This document shows, piece after piece, positions 1 through 9,292 of a DNA stretch of 64,000 nt. Numbering within the stretch: position 1 is the stretch's first letter; the number at the start of each line of letters is the position of its first letter. The notes beneath the pieces were generated by a model. The model was not told where the DNA came from, searched no databases, and saw nothing but the letters and a program-made list of their open reading frames with translations. The stretch is from Acidobacteriaceae bacterium. Its GTDB lineage: Bacteria; Acidobacteriota; Terriglobia; Terriglobales; Acidobacteriaceae. The translations under genes were made by a program, and so were the position numbers. The stretch spans positions 228,059 to 292,058 of the forward strand of contig PLCS01000012.1 in NCBI GenBank assembly GCA_003134855.1, read 5' to 3'.

Positions 1-349
1 CAATGACCGTTGGAAGAACGATTCCGTTTGCAAGTCGTTCAAGGAGCCTGTGTCGCCTCTCGCGGATGATTCTATTCTCCTCGCGGTTTCTATGCCTCAG
101 GAATATGGTTGTGGGCTTACCACCCCAAAGTAAAAATAGTTTCGGCTCTTTCAATTTGCCCTTATCCCTACCCCATTGTGCAAGCAAGAAGCTAATAATT
201 GCCGTGCCGCCAATCGGTGCTGCTAGGCCAAGCCATAAAGATCGCATACCGATAGCGGGAAAGAGGAAGAGAGCCAATGGAAGGATTGTAATGAAGGCAG
301 GGAATGCCCGCGCTTTTAGCGTGTATTCGTCAATCTTGCCAGCCTTCAT
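1..349 (-). CDS. Small membrane protein, C-terminus outside window (partial)
   Basis: Translated by hand from the minus strand: it starts MKAGKIDEYTLKARAFPAF, has two hydrophobic stretches (about residues 16-30 and 37-57), then a conserved-looking cytosolic segment with a WGGKPTT motif followed by LRHRNREEN. The ATG overlaps the TGA of the upstream MBL gene by one base (TGATG), so the two are almost certainly translationally coupled. The gene continues past base 1. I do not recognise a named family. I recall similar two-helix proteins with a WGGxPTT...LRHR motif as uncharacterised proteins, but cannot give a function. GC is lower than in most of the window, consistent with an accessory locus. 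Confidence 0.7.
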   Translation of the reverse strand, partial: MKAGKIDEYTLKARAFPAFITILPLALFLFPAIGMRSLWLGLAAPIGGTAIISFLLAQWGRDKGKLKEPKLFLLWGGKPTTIFLRHRNREENRIIRERRHRLLERLANGIVLPTVI

Positions 350-1416
350 CAATTCTCCTCAACCTTCCAATAAAATGGGACTACCGGCGCGGCGCTCCAG
401 CCAGCACGCAGGGGATGCTCCGGCGAACGTTTCAATAAACCGTTTCCCGCTGTCACGCAAATCGTCGCTCCTCTGCGGACCAGAGCATTGGTGACACGCT
501 TCGATGGATGTTTTGGTTCGGCTTCTTTTCCAGCTGAGATGAAGGCAGTTGTTGCCTTAATGCGGTTGAGAACTTTAGGTCCCATATTCCTCTTGCTGCC
601 ATGATGAGGGACATGGAGAAAATAGAGATCGTCGAGCGCAATGCCGATCGATTGTGCATAATCGGAGGCCAAAATCAATGCGTCCGATCCAGCATCTCCT
701 GTGAACAATAATTTATGACCGTCAATAGTAAATAGAATGATGCAACTTGAGTTATTCTCTGCGGATACTGAGTTCACTGGGGGGTCGGTTAGAGTTTCAA
801 CCTCAAGTGTCTCATCCACCCAAGAAATTGCGCGGTCCATAAGGGATTTGAGGATCTCTGTATAAAAGGATTCCGCTGCTAGTTCTGGCATATCTCGAAA
901 ATCACAAAGTAGCGAGCGATAATAGTCAATGCTGGGGCCAAGAACACGAATTGTGCCCGCATCGTTCGTAGCCCCCTGGAATGGCTCGACGATCTGAATA
1001 CCCATATCAAAAGCGATCTTCTCCAAATCGTGCGCAGCTGTTAAATTTCGTTCCATCCGACCTGCAAGGCTGTTCGGTGTTACCCTTCCATCGTCGAAGA
1101 GATGGTGGATGTGCTCGGAATGCTCCCACGGCCTATGCATGACCAGTGTTCCGCAGTCCATCTTTTCGAGAACCACGGTGAGCCCTGAAGCATGATCGCT
1201 ATCGGGGTGAGTGTTGAATACAAAATTCACGGAATTGGTACCATAGTATAGGTTGATATGGTCGACGAGGGCTTCGCCAGAGTCCTTTGTGCCACCATCG
1301 ATTACGCAAATTGTTTGCTCTGTACGCGGACCGCTCAGATTACCAAACCTGAGGGCAATCGCGTCGCCAGAACGCTCGCCTTCGCCTACAGCCATGAAGT
1401 CAATTTCGAATGCCAT
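349..1416 (-). CDS. MBL-fold metallo-hydrolase (ComEC/Rec2-like hydrolase domain)
   Basis: This is a 355-residue stand-alone metallo-beta-lactamase-fold protein. The N-terminus has the metal motif HPDSDHASGL (HxDxDH form, about residue 70), and the second half has IDGHKLLFTGDAGSDAL and LHVPHHGSKRN, which match the later metal-binding motifs of the ComEC-type hydrolase branch. There is no signal peptide and there are no ComEC membrane domains, so it is probably a cytosolic phosphodiesterase or nuclease-like enzyme; the substrate cannot be read from sequence. AAAGGAG precedes the ATG by about six bases. It is followed by a coupled membrane protein and preceded, 57 bases away, by a small conserved protein. 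Such MBL-plus-membrane pairs occur in accessory and defence-like loci, but no specific system is assigned. Confidence 0.8.
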   Translation of the reverse strand: MAFEIDFMAVGEGERSGDAIALRFGNLSGPRTEQTICVIDGGTKDSGEALVDHINLYYGTNSVNFVFNTHPDSDHASGLTVVLEKMDCGTLVMHRPWEHSEHIHHLFDDGRVTPNSLAGRMERNLTAAHDLEKIAFDMGIQIVEPFQGATNDAGTIRVLGPSIDYYRSLLCDFRDMPELAAESFYTEILKSLMDRAISWVDETLEVETLTDPPVNSVSAENNSSCIILFTIDGHKLLFTGDAGSDALILASDYAQSIGIALDDLYFLHVPHHGSKRNMGPKVLNRIKATTAFISAGKEAEPKHPSKRVTNALVRRGATICVTAGNGLLKRSPEHPLRAGWSAAPVVPFYWKVEEN

Positions 1417-1473
1417 AAACTTCTCCTTTGCAATGTAATTTGATTAATGTATCAATAATCTTCGGTAGTGCGG

Positions 1474-1683
1474 CTATTCTCCGCGCCGTGCTGGGCCGTG
1501 TACTAGTTGGCTCAAACTCAAACCGGTTTCTTCTCTCACAGTTTCCAGATGTGCGTCGCTACGCCAATCCGAGAGGAAATTCTCACCGTAGATTCTGCGG
1601 AGTTCGCCAACGGTGGTGTTCCCGTGTTTTTCGCTGATTCGGCCATCTTCATCGCGATGGCGGTCGTCCAGTCCATTGCTCAT
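1474..1683 (-). CDS. Small conserved protein (GLDDRHRDEDG...KHGNT type)
   Basis: This protein of about 69 residues begins MSNGLDDRHRDEDG, followed by SEKHGNTTVGELRRIYG, and ends with a SLSQLVHG segment. I recall small uncharacterised bacterial proteins with the pattern DDRxRDExGxIxxKHGNT...LRxxYG...SLSxxL, so the ORF is probably real although no function is known. I chose the second ATG; an in-frame ATG four codons upstream is possible. It lies directly upstream of the MBL gene on the same strand and may be the first gene of that operon. Confidence 0.55.
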   Translation of the reverse strand: MSNGLDDRHRDEDGRISEKHGNTTVGELRRIYGENFLSDWRSDAHLETVREETGLSLSQLVHGPARRGE

Positions 1684-1695
1684 GATAGTCTCCAA

Positions 1696-2352
1696 TCTCA
1701 GGTTAGAAAGCGTTTAGGTAGAGCAGGCCAATTGCCGAACCCGCATTCCGATCATGGTTCTGGTCAAAAAGAACCGCAATCGCAGCATATTATTGGCAGT
1801 CTGCCATGATGACTGCTAAAAGTCAAGCTCAACATTAGAAGATCTTAGTATGTTTCACTCACATCAAACGAAATTTAAGCGAATATACATAATTCTGTAG
1901 CATATAACAAGGAGTTGTCGATTGCCGAGTGTCCCAACACTCGCTTTTGGAACCTGGGAATCCATGAATCCCATGGCGCGCAAGCGCCGTCTGCCCCACC
2001 GCAGGTGGTTGCGCAAAATAACCCTCCGCCGGCGCACAATGGCAGTAGTCGGTGGAGCGGGGATTGACTGACCACGGCCAACTGACCACTGAAAACCGGG
2101 TACCCCCACCCCCTCCCCCTGTGGAAATCTTTTTTTGACCCCTCTGATCGCTTGTAACATACACGGAATCAATAGGTTGTAATTCTACATCTTGAAGAAT
2201 AAGTAACGGCAAACCCCGGATTTTGCTCTTTTTCAGGCACAAAAGGGGCTGTTTTCAGCCGGAAATAGCTACTTTTTCGCGCTTTTTGAAAGCGTGCGCG
2301 GCTGCCACAGTTCCGGATTCTCGGATCTGGGTTTCGATCAATCTGTCAGCCT
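1696..2352. other. Intergenic region without a convincing gene
   Basis: About 650 bases between the small conserved protein and the 3' end of acr3. It holds a short hairpin GAGTGT-ccca-ACACTC at 1927-1942, an 18-base sequence at 1991-2008 that recurs exactly at 54681-54698, a CAGTGA/CCACTGA-type degenerate repeat patch near 2068-2093, and homopolymer-like C and T runs near 2100-2140. The open frames here have no recognisable protein features. Confidence 0.6.
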
Positions 2353-3441
<1,089 letters not shown>

Positions 3442-3468
3442 CAATCTCTCCTTCGCGGCAAGGCGCGG

Positions 3469-3966
3469 TTACAGCGGCTGCTTGCCGATGGCGCGCATCC
3501 GGCTTTCAATGGCCATGCGGTCCAGCGTCTCCAGCGGCAGGCTGAGAAACAGTTGCACGCGTCTCTGAATCTGCCGCAGCGTCTGCGCGAAGGCGGCGCG
3601 CTTCTCTTCGTCTGTGCCTTCAACGGCCACCGGGTCGGGAAAGCCCCAGTGAGCTGTGACCGGCTGGCCCGGCCACAGCGGGCACATCTCGCCCGCCGCC
3701 TTGTCGCAGACGGTGACGACGAAGTCCATCTCCGGCGCGCCGGGCTGCGCGAACTCGTCCCAGCTCTTGCTGCGCAGGCCCTCGACCGGGTAGCCCAGCG
3801 CGCGCACCTGCTCGATGGCGAAGGGATTCACTTTTCCGCTGGGGTGGCTGCCCGCGCTATAGGCCTGGAAGCGGCCCGCGCCCATGGTGTTGAAGAGCGC
3901 TTCGCCCATGATGCTGCGCGCCGAGTTGCCGGTACACAGGACGAGAATGTTGTAGGGTTTCCGCAT
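3469..3966 (-). CDS. arsC: Arsenate reductase, LMW-phosphatase type
   Basis: A 165-residue cytosolic enzyme that reduces arsenate to arsenite. It begins with the low-molecular-weight phosphatase P-loop LCTGNSARS (C-x5-R), and the CDKAAGEMC segment holds the two further cysteines expected of thioredoxin-coupled ArsC enzymes of the pI258/BsArsC type, followed by the conserved HWGFPDP. Length is slightly over the family's usual 130-140 residues because of a C-terminal helical extension. It sits between arsM and acr3 in one transcription unit, and a hairpin repeat separates it from arsM. Confidence 0.95.
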   Translation of the reverse strand: MRKPYNILVLCTGNSARSIMGEALFNTMGAGRFQAYSAGSHPSGKVNPFAIEQVRALGYPVEGLRSKSWDEFAQPGAPEMDFVVTVCDKAAGEMCPLWPGQPVTAHWGFPDPVAVEGTDEEKRAAFAQTLRQIQRRVQLFLSLPLETLDRMAIESRMRAIGKQPL

Positions 3967-4009
3967 CAGAAATTTTCTCCGTCAAGACGGCAGTGAGAGT
4001 TGGTGGTTT

Positions 4010-4040
4010 CCCACCCTTCGCAAAAGCGCGAAGGATGGGG
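4010..4040. repeat. Extragenic hairpin of the CCCACCCT / AGGATGGGGCAC family (copy 1)
   Basis: Left arm CCCACCCTTCGC at 4010-4021 pairs with GCGAAGGATGGG at 4028-4039, followed by GCACGCAGATTT. It lies between arsM and arsC inside the operon. Related hairpins are at 36590, 49080 and 57388. Confidence 0.75.
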
Positions 4041-4070
4041 CACGCAGATTTAAGCAACAGTGAAAATGCC

Positions 4071-4904
4071 TCAGTTGCAGCAGCCCGGCGCACAACATCC
4101 GCCAGCTGGTTTGGTCGCCCGGATAAAGGCGCTCATGAACTTGCCCTCGACCAGCGGGGCAATCGAGTCCACATCGATGCCCGCCTCGATCAGGAAATGC
4201 CGCGCATCCTCGATTGAGTGCACGCGCGTCGGCTCGACGGAGATGCGGGCAAATCCGGCCTGAGCCAGCTTGACCACGTACTCCTTCTCCTCCAGAGCCC
4301 CGGCAACGCAGCCCACCCACAGCAACATGCTCTGGCGCACCTCTGCGGGAACCTCGCCGCGCACAACGATGTCGGAGACGGCAAAGCGGCCGCCCGGCTT
4401 GAGCACGCGGAAGGCCTCGCGCAGCACGCGGCCCTTGTCGGCCGAGAGGTTGATGACGCAGTTGGAGATCACCACATCCACAGAGTTGTCGGGGAGCGGA
4501 ATCTTCTCAATCTCGCCTTTCAGAAACTCGACGTTCTCTACCCCCGCCTGCCGCTGGTTCTCGCGGGCCAGCGCCAGCATATCGTCGGTCATGTCCAGGC
4601 CGTATGCCTTGCCGGTAGGCCCCACCCGCCTGGCCGAGAGCAGCACGTCGATGCCGCCGCCGGAGCCAAGATCGAGTACCGTCTCCCCCGGCTTCAGCTC
4701 AATCAGCGCGGTCGGGTTGCCACAGCCCAGCGAGGCCAGCACGGCGCTGGCCGGCAGTCCACTCTTCTCGGCTTCGTTGTAGAGGTTGGTGGTGATCGGA
4801 TCGCAACAACGCAGCGCCGGATCGCCGCAGGCTACACTGCCGCTCTTGCTCACTTCCCTCGCCGCGGCGCCGTATTTTTCCTGAACCAGTGTTTTCGTGT
4901 CCAT
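4071..4904 (-). CDS. arsM: Arsenite S-adenosylmethionine methyltransferase
   Basis: A 277-residue class I SAM methyltransferase that methylates As(III). The SAM-binding motif VLDLGSGGGIDVLLSA is at about residues 95-110. Substrate cysteines fit ArsM: an N-terminal CGDPALRCCDP cluster, the mid-protein cysteines in VISNCVINL and LLWVGCVAG, and a C-terminal GGCCAPGCCN tail typical of bacterial ArsM. It heads the minus-strand arsenic operon and is divergent from arsR. The shared upstream region carries an AT-rich promoter-like segment, so repression by ArsR and release by arsenite are expected (family knowledge). Confidence 0.95.
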   Translation of the reverse strand: MDTKTLVQEKYGAAAREVSKSGSVACGDPALRCCDPITTNLYNEAEKSGLPASAVLASLGCGNPTALIELKPGETVLDLGSGGGIDVLLSARRVGPTGKAYGLDMTDDMLALARENQRQAGVENVEFLKGEIEKIPLPDNSVDVVISNCVINLSADKGRVLREAFRVLKPGGRFAVSDIVVRGEVPAEVRQSMLLWVGCVAGALEEKEYVVKLAQAGFARISVEPTRVHSIEDARHFLIEAGIDVDSIAPLVEGKFMSAFIRATKPAGGCCAPGCCN

Positions 4905-4977
4905 TTAAGCGCCTCACATACGCTTAAGCAAATATATGATGCGCGTTCATATTTGTCAATACGTATATAATAAATTT
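4905..4977. promoter_or_regulatory. Divergent ars promoter/operator region
   Basis: The only AT-rich stretch between arsM and arsR. It holds TATAAT at 4966-4971 reading rightwards and partly self-complementary ATATATGATGCG / CGTATATAATA segments that could be an ArsR operator. The upstream in-frame ATG at 4936 would put this promoter inside the arsR coding region, which is one reason to prefer the GTG at 4978. Confidence 0.5.
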
Positions 4978-5364
4978 GTGGGTTGCTGCTCCAAATCGAT
5001 CTGCCTGGCCAGCCTATTCGCGGCGCTGGCTGATACCACCCGTCTGCGCCTGCTGAACCTGATGGCCGGCCGCGAGGTCTGCGTCTGCCATTTTGTAGAG
5101 ATTCTTGGACAAAGCCAGCCCAAAATCTCGCGCCATCTTGCCTACCTGCGCAACGCCGGCATTGTCGCCGCGCGCCGCGAGGGCAAGTGGATGCATTACA
5201 GCATCTGCACCCCCGCCGATGCATCCCGCGCCTCGATTCTCACCTCTGTTCTCCACTCGCTCAGCAGCGACGAACAGATGCGCGCTGACCGCGCCAAATT
5301 GGAGCGCGCCTGTACTGTTCAACTTCTGGGTATTTCGGAAGACGCTCACCACATCCACACTTAA
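4978..5364 (+). CDS. arsR: ArsR-family arsenic-responsive repressor
   Basis: A winged-helix repressor of about 128 residues. The metal-sensing signature EVCVCHFVEIL (ELCVCDL type) is followed by the HTH segment QSQPKISRHLAYLRNAGIV and the wing RREGKWMHYSI. It would bind the divergent arsM/arsR promoter and leave it when As(III) binds the cysteine pair. Start choice: an upstream in-frame ATG (4936) lies within the promoter sequence, so GTG 4978 is preferred. No Shine-Dalgarno sequence precedes it and it falls about seven bases after TATAAT, so a leaderless transcript is possible. Confidence 0.9.
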   Translation: MGCCSKSICLASLFAALADTTRLRLLNLMAGREVCVCHFVEILGQSQPKISRHLAYLRNAGIVAARREGKWMHYSICTPADASRASILTSVLHSLSSDEQMRADRAKLERACTVQLLGISEDAHHIHT

Positions 5365-5657
5365 TCCACGTGCCGAAGTCCTGGCATTCTGCTGGAAGTC
5401 AAGCTTTTGCACTCCGATCGGCATCCGGTCCAGAATGAGGAAGAATGTGAGCGTTGCAAAGAAAGATAGAAAAAAGTCGGTCTGGGGGTGTATAGTCCGG
5501 TTTCAGCCCTGCCGATAACTCTTAGTGTGATGCGGCATCGTTAGAAAACTCGCGGAGGGGAAAGAGCGGCAAATTGAAACTTGTGACCTCATCTTCCACC
5601 GTTTGCTATGGAGGGCGGCGCACTCCATTGGAGAACACGGCTTCGCTACACAGGGGG

Positions 5658-7700
5658 ATGCCGGCAAAGTTTTATCTCTTTTTTCTCTGTCCTCTACTTC
5701 GTGGCGCGGTCCTGGTGATTCTGCTCGTTTTGCAGTGCGGCTTCCTTGCTACGGCAAGCGGAGAGCCGGCCAAGGAGCAGGCGGGCAAACTGCCCACGCT
5801 TACCACGGCGCGGCAGGCGCATAGCCTCTCGGAGGTCGAGGCAGCGCGCGGCTATCCTGTCCATCTCCAGGGGGTTGTGACCTACTTCGATCCGGACTTC
5901 GGTTACGGAAACGCGGCAATCTTCGTTCACGATTCGACAGGCTGCGTCTTTGTGACAACACCCTTCACTAAGGTTGGGCAACTTACAGCGGGGACTGCGA
6001 TTGATGTGCGAGGCGTAAGCGGCCGTGGAACGTTTGGCCCGATTGTGACCGAGCCCCAAATACGCGTGATCGGACGTGCTTCCCTTCCGGCAAACCCTCC
6101 TCGGGTTAGCCTGCTGCACTTGAGGACAGGCGCGGAAGACGCCCAATGGATTGAGGTTGAGGGCACAGTTCATGCCGTTTCAGTGTATAAGCAGACCGTT
6201 ACGCTGCAACTGGCAATGATCGATGGAACCATCAGCGCGATCTTGCCAAGGGAGGCGACCGCGAATTACTCCAACCTGGTGGATGCCAAAGTTAGGATCC
6301 ATGCCAATGCCGCTCCGATAATCAACGGCGACTCCCAGATGATTGGCGTCCACCTGATGGTGCCGAATCTCTCCGTCGTCACAATCGTGGAGCCGGCGCC
6401 GGGCGATCCCTTCAGGCAGCCGCTCACTCAGATTGATAGGTTATTGCATTGGGATGAGCTTTTAGCATCTTCTCATCGCGTGCATCTGCGCGGAAACGTA
6501 ACTCTTCAATGGCCCGATTCGTCGCTCTGTATTCGCGATGCGAATCGCGGAATTTGCGTGCAAACGGCTCAGGATACGCGTTTCTCTTTGGGCGATCTTG
6601 TCGATATTGCGGGATTCGCGGGAACGGAGAACGATGAGTCGGTCCTCACCGATGCCGTGCTAAGAAGCGCCGGTAAAGGCCCGCCGGTGGCGGCGGTGTC
6701 CGTCTCCGTCGAGCAAGCCCTGCAAGGCAATCATGACTCCGATCTTATACAGATCGACGGCCAGTTGATCGGCGATGACATGGCTACCTCCGACTTGAAT
6801 CTGATGCTGGCCTCCGGGAATACCGTCTTCGCCGTCGTTCTTCCCAAGGGCTTGATGGGAGCTGAAGCGACCCCGTGGAAGATCGGAAGCAGGCTGCGAG
6901 TTACCGGTATCTGTTCCGTGCAGATCGATGCGCGAAGCCATTTGCGGGAAGGAATTGCAGTCATCAAGTCTTTTCGGGTTCTGATGCGTTCGCCCCAGGA
7001 TGTTGTTGTTCTTGAAAGCCCCTCCTGGTGGACGCCGGGGCACGCCCTCGTACTTTTAGCTTTGGCGCTGGCCGTTACTCTCAGTGTGCTTGGCTGGGTG
7101 ATGGTGCTACGAAAGCGCGTCGCGGAACAGACCGTCCTGCTTCGCAAAAGTGAAGAGCGTTTTCGCCATATGGCGCTACACGATGCCTTGACAGGACTGG
7201 CAACCCGGCTGCTGCTGGATGATCGGCTCACAGCCGCAGTGGAAGATGCCAGACGCCATAAAACCGGTCTGGCTCTTCTTATGATCGATATTGACAAATT
7301 CAAGGAGGTCAACGATACCTTTGGCCATCATGGCGGCGACGAGGTCTTACGGGCGACCGCCGATCGCCTGATGCAGGCCGTGCGCAAGACCGATACGGTT
7401 GCCCGAATGGGCGGCGACGAATTTGTAGTGCTCCTGCCCCATATGAACGATCCGCTCATGGCCGAGGGGATTGCCGCAAAGATTGTAAAATCGCTGGCAA
7501 CCCCTGTTCTTTATGCAGAGTGTGAAATCCCGATTTCCGTCAGTATCGGAGTTTGCACCTCTGTCATGAGAGGACTCGATGCGGAGGCGTTGTTGAAGTC
7601 TGCCGATGATGCCCTTTACCAGGCTAAGGCGAAGGGGAAAAATTGCTTCTCCGTATTCACGCCCAGCCTGCATCGGAGCCAGACGGTTTCCATAGCCTGA
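5658..7700 (+). CDS. Membrane-bound diguanylate cyclase with periplasmic sensor region
   Basis: A protein of about 680 residues that makes c-di-GMP. It has an N-terminal signal/anchor helix, a long extracytoplasmic region with repeated OB-like beta segments, a transmembrane helix (ALVLLALALAVTLSVLGW) and a C-terminal GGDEF domain. The active-site GGDEF is intact, and RKTD lies exactly five residues before it, which matches a product-inhibition I-site (RxxD-x5-GGDEF). LIDIDKFKEVNDTFGH-type metal and substrate motifs are also present. A TTG start at 5574 with a GGAGGGG sequence upstream is the alternative; the extra 28 residues look non-coding. The ligand sensed by the periplasmic part is unknown. 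There is no EAL domain. Confidence 0.9.
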   Translation: MPAKFYLFFLCPLLRGAVLVILLVLQCGFLATASGEPAKEQAGKLPTLTTARQAHSLSEVEAARGYPVHLQGVVTYFDPDFGYGNAAIFVHDSTGCVFVTTPFTKVGQLTAGTAIDVRGVSGRGTFGPIVTEPQIRVIGRASLPANPPRVSLLHLRTGAEDAQWIEVEGTVHAVSVYKQTVTLQLAMIDGTISAILPREATANYSNLVDAKVRIHANAAPIINGDSQMIGVHLMVPNLSVVTIVEPAPGDPFRQPLTQIDRLLHWDELLASSHRVHLRGNVTLQWPDSSLCIRDANRGICVQTAQDTRFSLGDLVDIAGFAGTENDESVLTDAVLRSAGKGPPVAAVSVSVEQALQGNHDSDLIQIDGQLIGDDMATSDLNLMLASGNTVFAVVLPKGLMGAEATPWKIGSRLRVTGICSVQIDARSHLREGIAVIKSFRVLMRSPQDVVVLESPSWWTPGHALVLLALALAVTLSVLGWVMVLRKRVAEQTVLLRKSEERFRHMALHDALTGLATRLLLDDRLTAAVEDARRHKTGLALLMIDIDKFKEVNDTFGHHGGDEVLRATADRLMQAVRKTDTVARMGGDEFVVLLPHMNDPLMAEGIAAKIVKSLATPVLYAECEIPISVSIGVCTSVMRGLDAEALLKSADDALYQAKAKGKNCFSVFTPSLHRSQTVSIA

Positions 7701-7834
7701 CCCTCGCTTGAGCCATCGACAGCCGGCGTGACTTCCGCTCCGCCCACGCGGCAAGCTATTCTCGGAAGAGGGTATTCCAGAGTCGATCAGCGCTGGCGCC
7801 TGCCCCTTCAATCGAGCAGAAAGGCTGAATCCGC

Positions 7835-8119
7835 ATGATGCGTTGGCTTGTGCATTGGTTGCTGCGAGTGATTGTGGTGCTGACGGTTGCGTTTGTGGCC
7901 GCTTATGGCGGCGATTGGGCTGTCTTCAAGCTGCGCGGATCGCCCACGTCCAAGGTCACCGTCAACCGCTACCTGACGATTCCGCTCAAGGGCAACAAGC
8001 AGGAGTTCGACTACCTCGGCACCATCGACGCGCCCTGCTCGGTCTCGCTCTTTCCCCAGGCTGGCCAGAGCGCCTGCTGGCAACTGCGCCGCAACCCCAA
8101 CCAGGGAATCACCCTATAA
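7835..8119 (+). CDS. Small single-pass membrane protein
   Basis: A 94-residue protein with an N-terminal membrane helix (WLLRVIVVLTVAFVAAYGG) and a soluble C-terminal part containing KVTVNRYLTIPLKGNKQEF and two cysteines about 18 residues apart (DAPCSVSLFP...SACWQL). Codon usage and GC match neighbouring genes, and the ORF is followed by a separate small gene on the same strand. I recognise no named family and assign no function. Confidence 0.6.
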   Translation: MMRWLVHWLLRVIVVLTVAFVAAYGGDWAVFKLRGSPTSKVTVNRYLTIPLKGNKQEFDYLGTIDAPCSVSLFPQAGQSACWQLRRNPNQGITL

Positions 8120-8168
8120 ACGTTTCCTGGGAAGAATGAATCCGCGGCAGGGTGGCAAAAGAAAATCC

Positions 8169-8184
8169 CGTGATACAGGTCACG
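8169..8184. promoter_or_regulatory. CRP/FNR-type palindrome CGTGA-N6-TCACG
   Basis: CGTGATACAGGTCACG is symmetric in both half sites. It lies in the non-coding gap 59 bases before the 64-residue Cys-containing protein at 8243. It matches the core of three other sites in this window (22740, 23144, 50042), so it may be bound by the Crp/Fnr regulator encoded at 21828-22580. Inference only. Confidence 0.45.
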
Positions 8185-8242
8185 TCGGAGAAAGCCGAGG
8201 CCGTCTAACATCATTCCATCTTTCGGCAGTTTCCGAGGAACG

Positions 8243-8437
8243 ATGTACAGCCGCACCCAAAACGAGAACGGAACCTACAACACCCGCTGCCTCTACTGCT
8301 TCATGACCATTGCCTCGGCGGTGGAAACAGACAGGGAGCTGGCTCGGTTGGAGGCCCGGCACATCTGTCCGGAGCGGGCGCTGGCGGAGTTGCTGGCGAT
8401 GGAAATTGCCATCGAATCCCGGAAACAAGCAAGCTAA
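8243..8437 (+). CDS. Small Cys-rich (possible zinc-binding) protein
   Basis: A 64-residue protein with RCLYCF near residue 15 and a HICPE segment near residue 40. Together the C-x2-C and H-x-C residues could form a small zinc site. The rest is helical and charged. It has no signal peptide and no recognised family. It stands downstream of a CRP-like palindrome and upstream of a convergent RDD gene. Confidence 0.5.
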   Translation: MYSRTQNENGTYNTRCLYCFMTIASAVETDRELARLEARHICPERALAELLAMEIAIESRKQAS

Positions 8438-8470
8438 GCCACTTCTCGAACGAGTTCATCCTCCCTATCT

Positions 8471-9292
8471 CTATTGCATCCGCGCCTGATCCCGCAGTTG
8501 GCGGGCCGTGACTTCCAGAAAAGTCTCCACGCTGGCGCCGGCGGGCTGCTCCAGTCCGGATTTTGCCTGGATCGCCTGGGCGATTCGCTCGGCCAGCGCC
8601 TGGCGCGTGGGCAGGCTCATGTCCAGCCTACGCGCGAAAAACCCTTCCAGCACCTCCAAATCCGTGGACGAGAGCTTCGCAATGCCGGTAACCGGCAGGG
8701 AAAAAGCCAAATGCGGCTCCGGCGCCGGGGCGCTGGGAGCAAAGCTCTGCGCCGTGATGGTTCGCGCTCCCGAATCGCCCCATGCGGGCTCTTCCAACGC
8801 GCGATCTCGCACCACCAGCGTGCCCGCCGCCAGGTCGCCCAGCCGTTGATGCTGGCGGGTGACGAAGATCGCAATCACCCCCACCGCGTAGAACGGGAAG
8901 GGTTGCATATCGATATAGCGGACCAGATTGCGCGCCATCGATTCGAAGAGACCGATGGCGCGGCCCGAACGCTGAATCACGCGAATCCGGGCCACGCGCT
9001 TGCCCGGCGTGCGCCCGTTCCAGAAGGCTTCAAAGAGCGTGAAATAGCCCCAGAAGAGCAGAAAAATGATGAAAATGACGAGGGCGACGGCCCATTGCTC
9101 TGGGATCTTCGATAAGGCCTTGTTCTCCGGAGCGAAGACGGCGAAGAGGATCACAAGCACCAGAAAGCCGGCGAACCAGATCAGCATATCGACCAGCAGA
9201 GCGATAAAACGGCTTCCGATGCCGGCCAGCGGCATCTCGATCTCCACCAGTTCCGGGGTGTCGATGTTAAGCTGGTCTGAATTCATCTCCAT
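8471..9292 (-). CDS. RDD-family membrane protein
   Basis: A 273-residue protein with an RDD domain: the N-terminal IGSRFIALLVDMLIWFAGFLVL carries the family R...D pattern, further helices cover about residues 35-110, and GRTPGKRVARIRVIQRSG is the typical cytosolic loop. The C-terminal third is a soluble, mostly helical tail. Function is unknown for the family (transport or membrane assembly proposed). ATG 9292 has GGAGAGG upstream; ATG 9286 is also possible. The start codon region overlaps that of the divergent SpoIIM-like gene (CCATGG serves both strands), a pairing often seen for RDD and SpoIIM genes. Confidence 0.85.
   Translation of the reverse strand: MEMNSDQLNIDTPELVEIEMPLAGIGSRFIALLVDMLIWFAGFLVLVILFAVFAPENKALSKIPEQWAVALVIFIIFLLFWGYFTLFEAFWNGRTPGKRVARIRVIQRSGRAIGLFESMARNLVRYIDMQPFPFYAVGVIAIFVTRQHQRLGDLAAGTLVVRDRALEEPAWGDSGARTITAQSFAPSAPAPEPHLAFSLPVTGIAKLSSTDLEVLEGFFARRLDMSLPTRQALAERIAQAIQAKSGLEQPAGASVETFLEVTARQLRDQARMQ

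Noticed and set aside
3..494. 163-residue plus-strand open frame at the left edge
   Set aside because: It is antisense to the membrane protein and the MBL gene, which have recognisable motifs and a coupled start/stop.
1859..2242. Overlapping minus-strand frames in the gap before acr3
   Set aside because: They run through repeats and homopolymer runs, have odd composition (GGGGGG, PRSTDYCHCAP) and no protein features.
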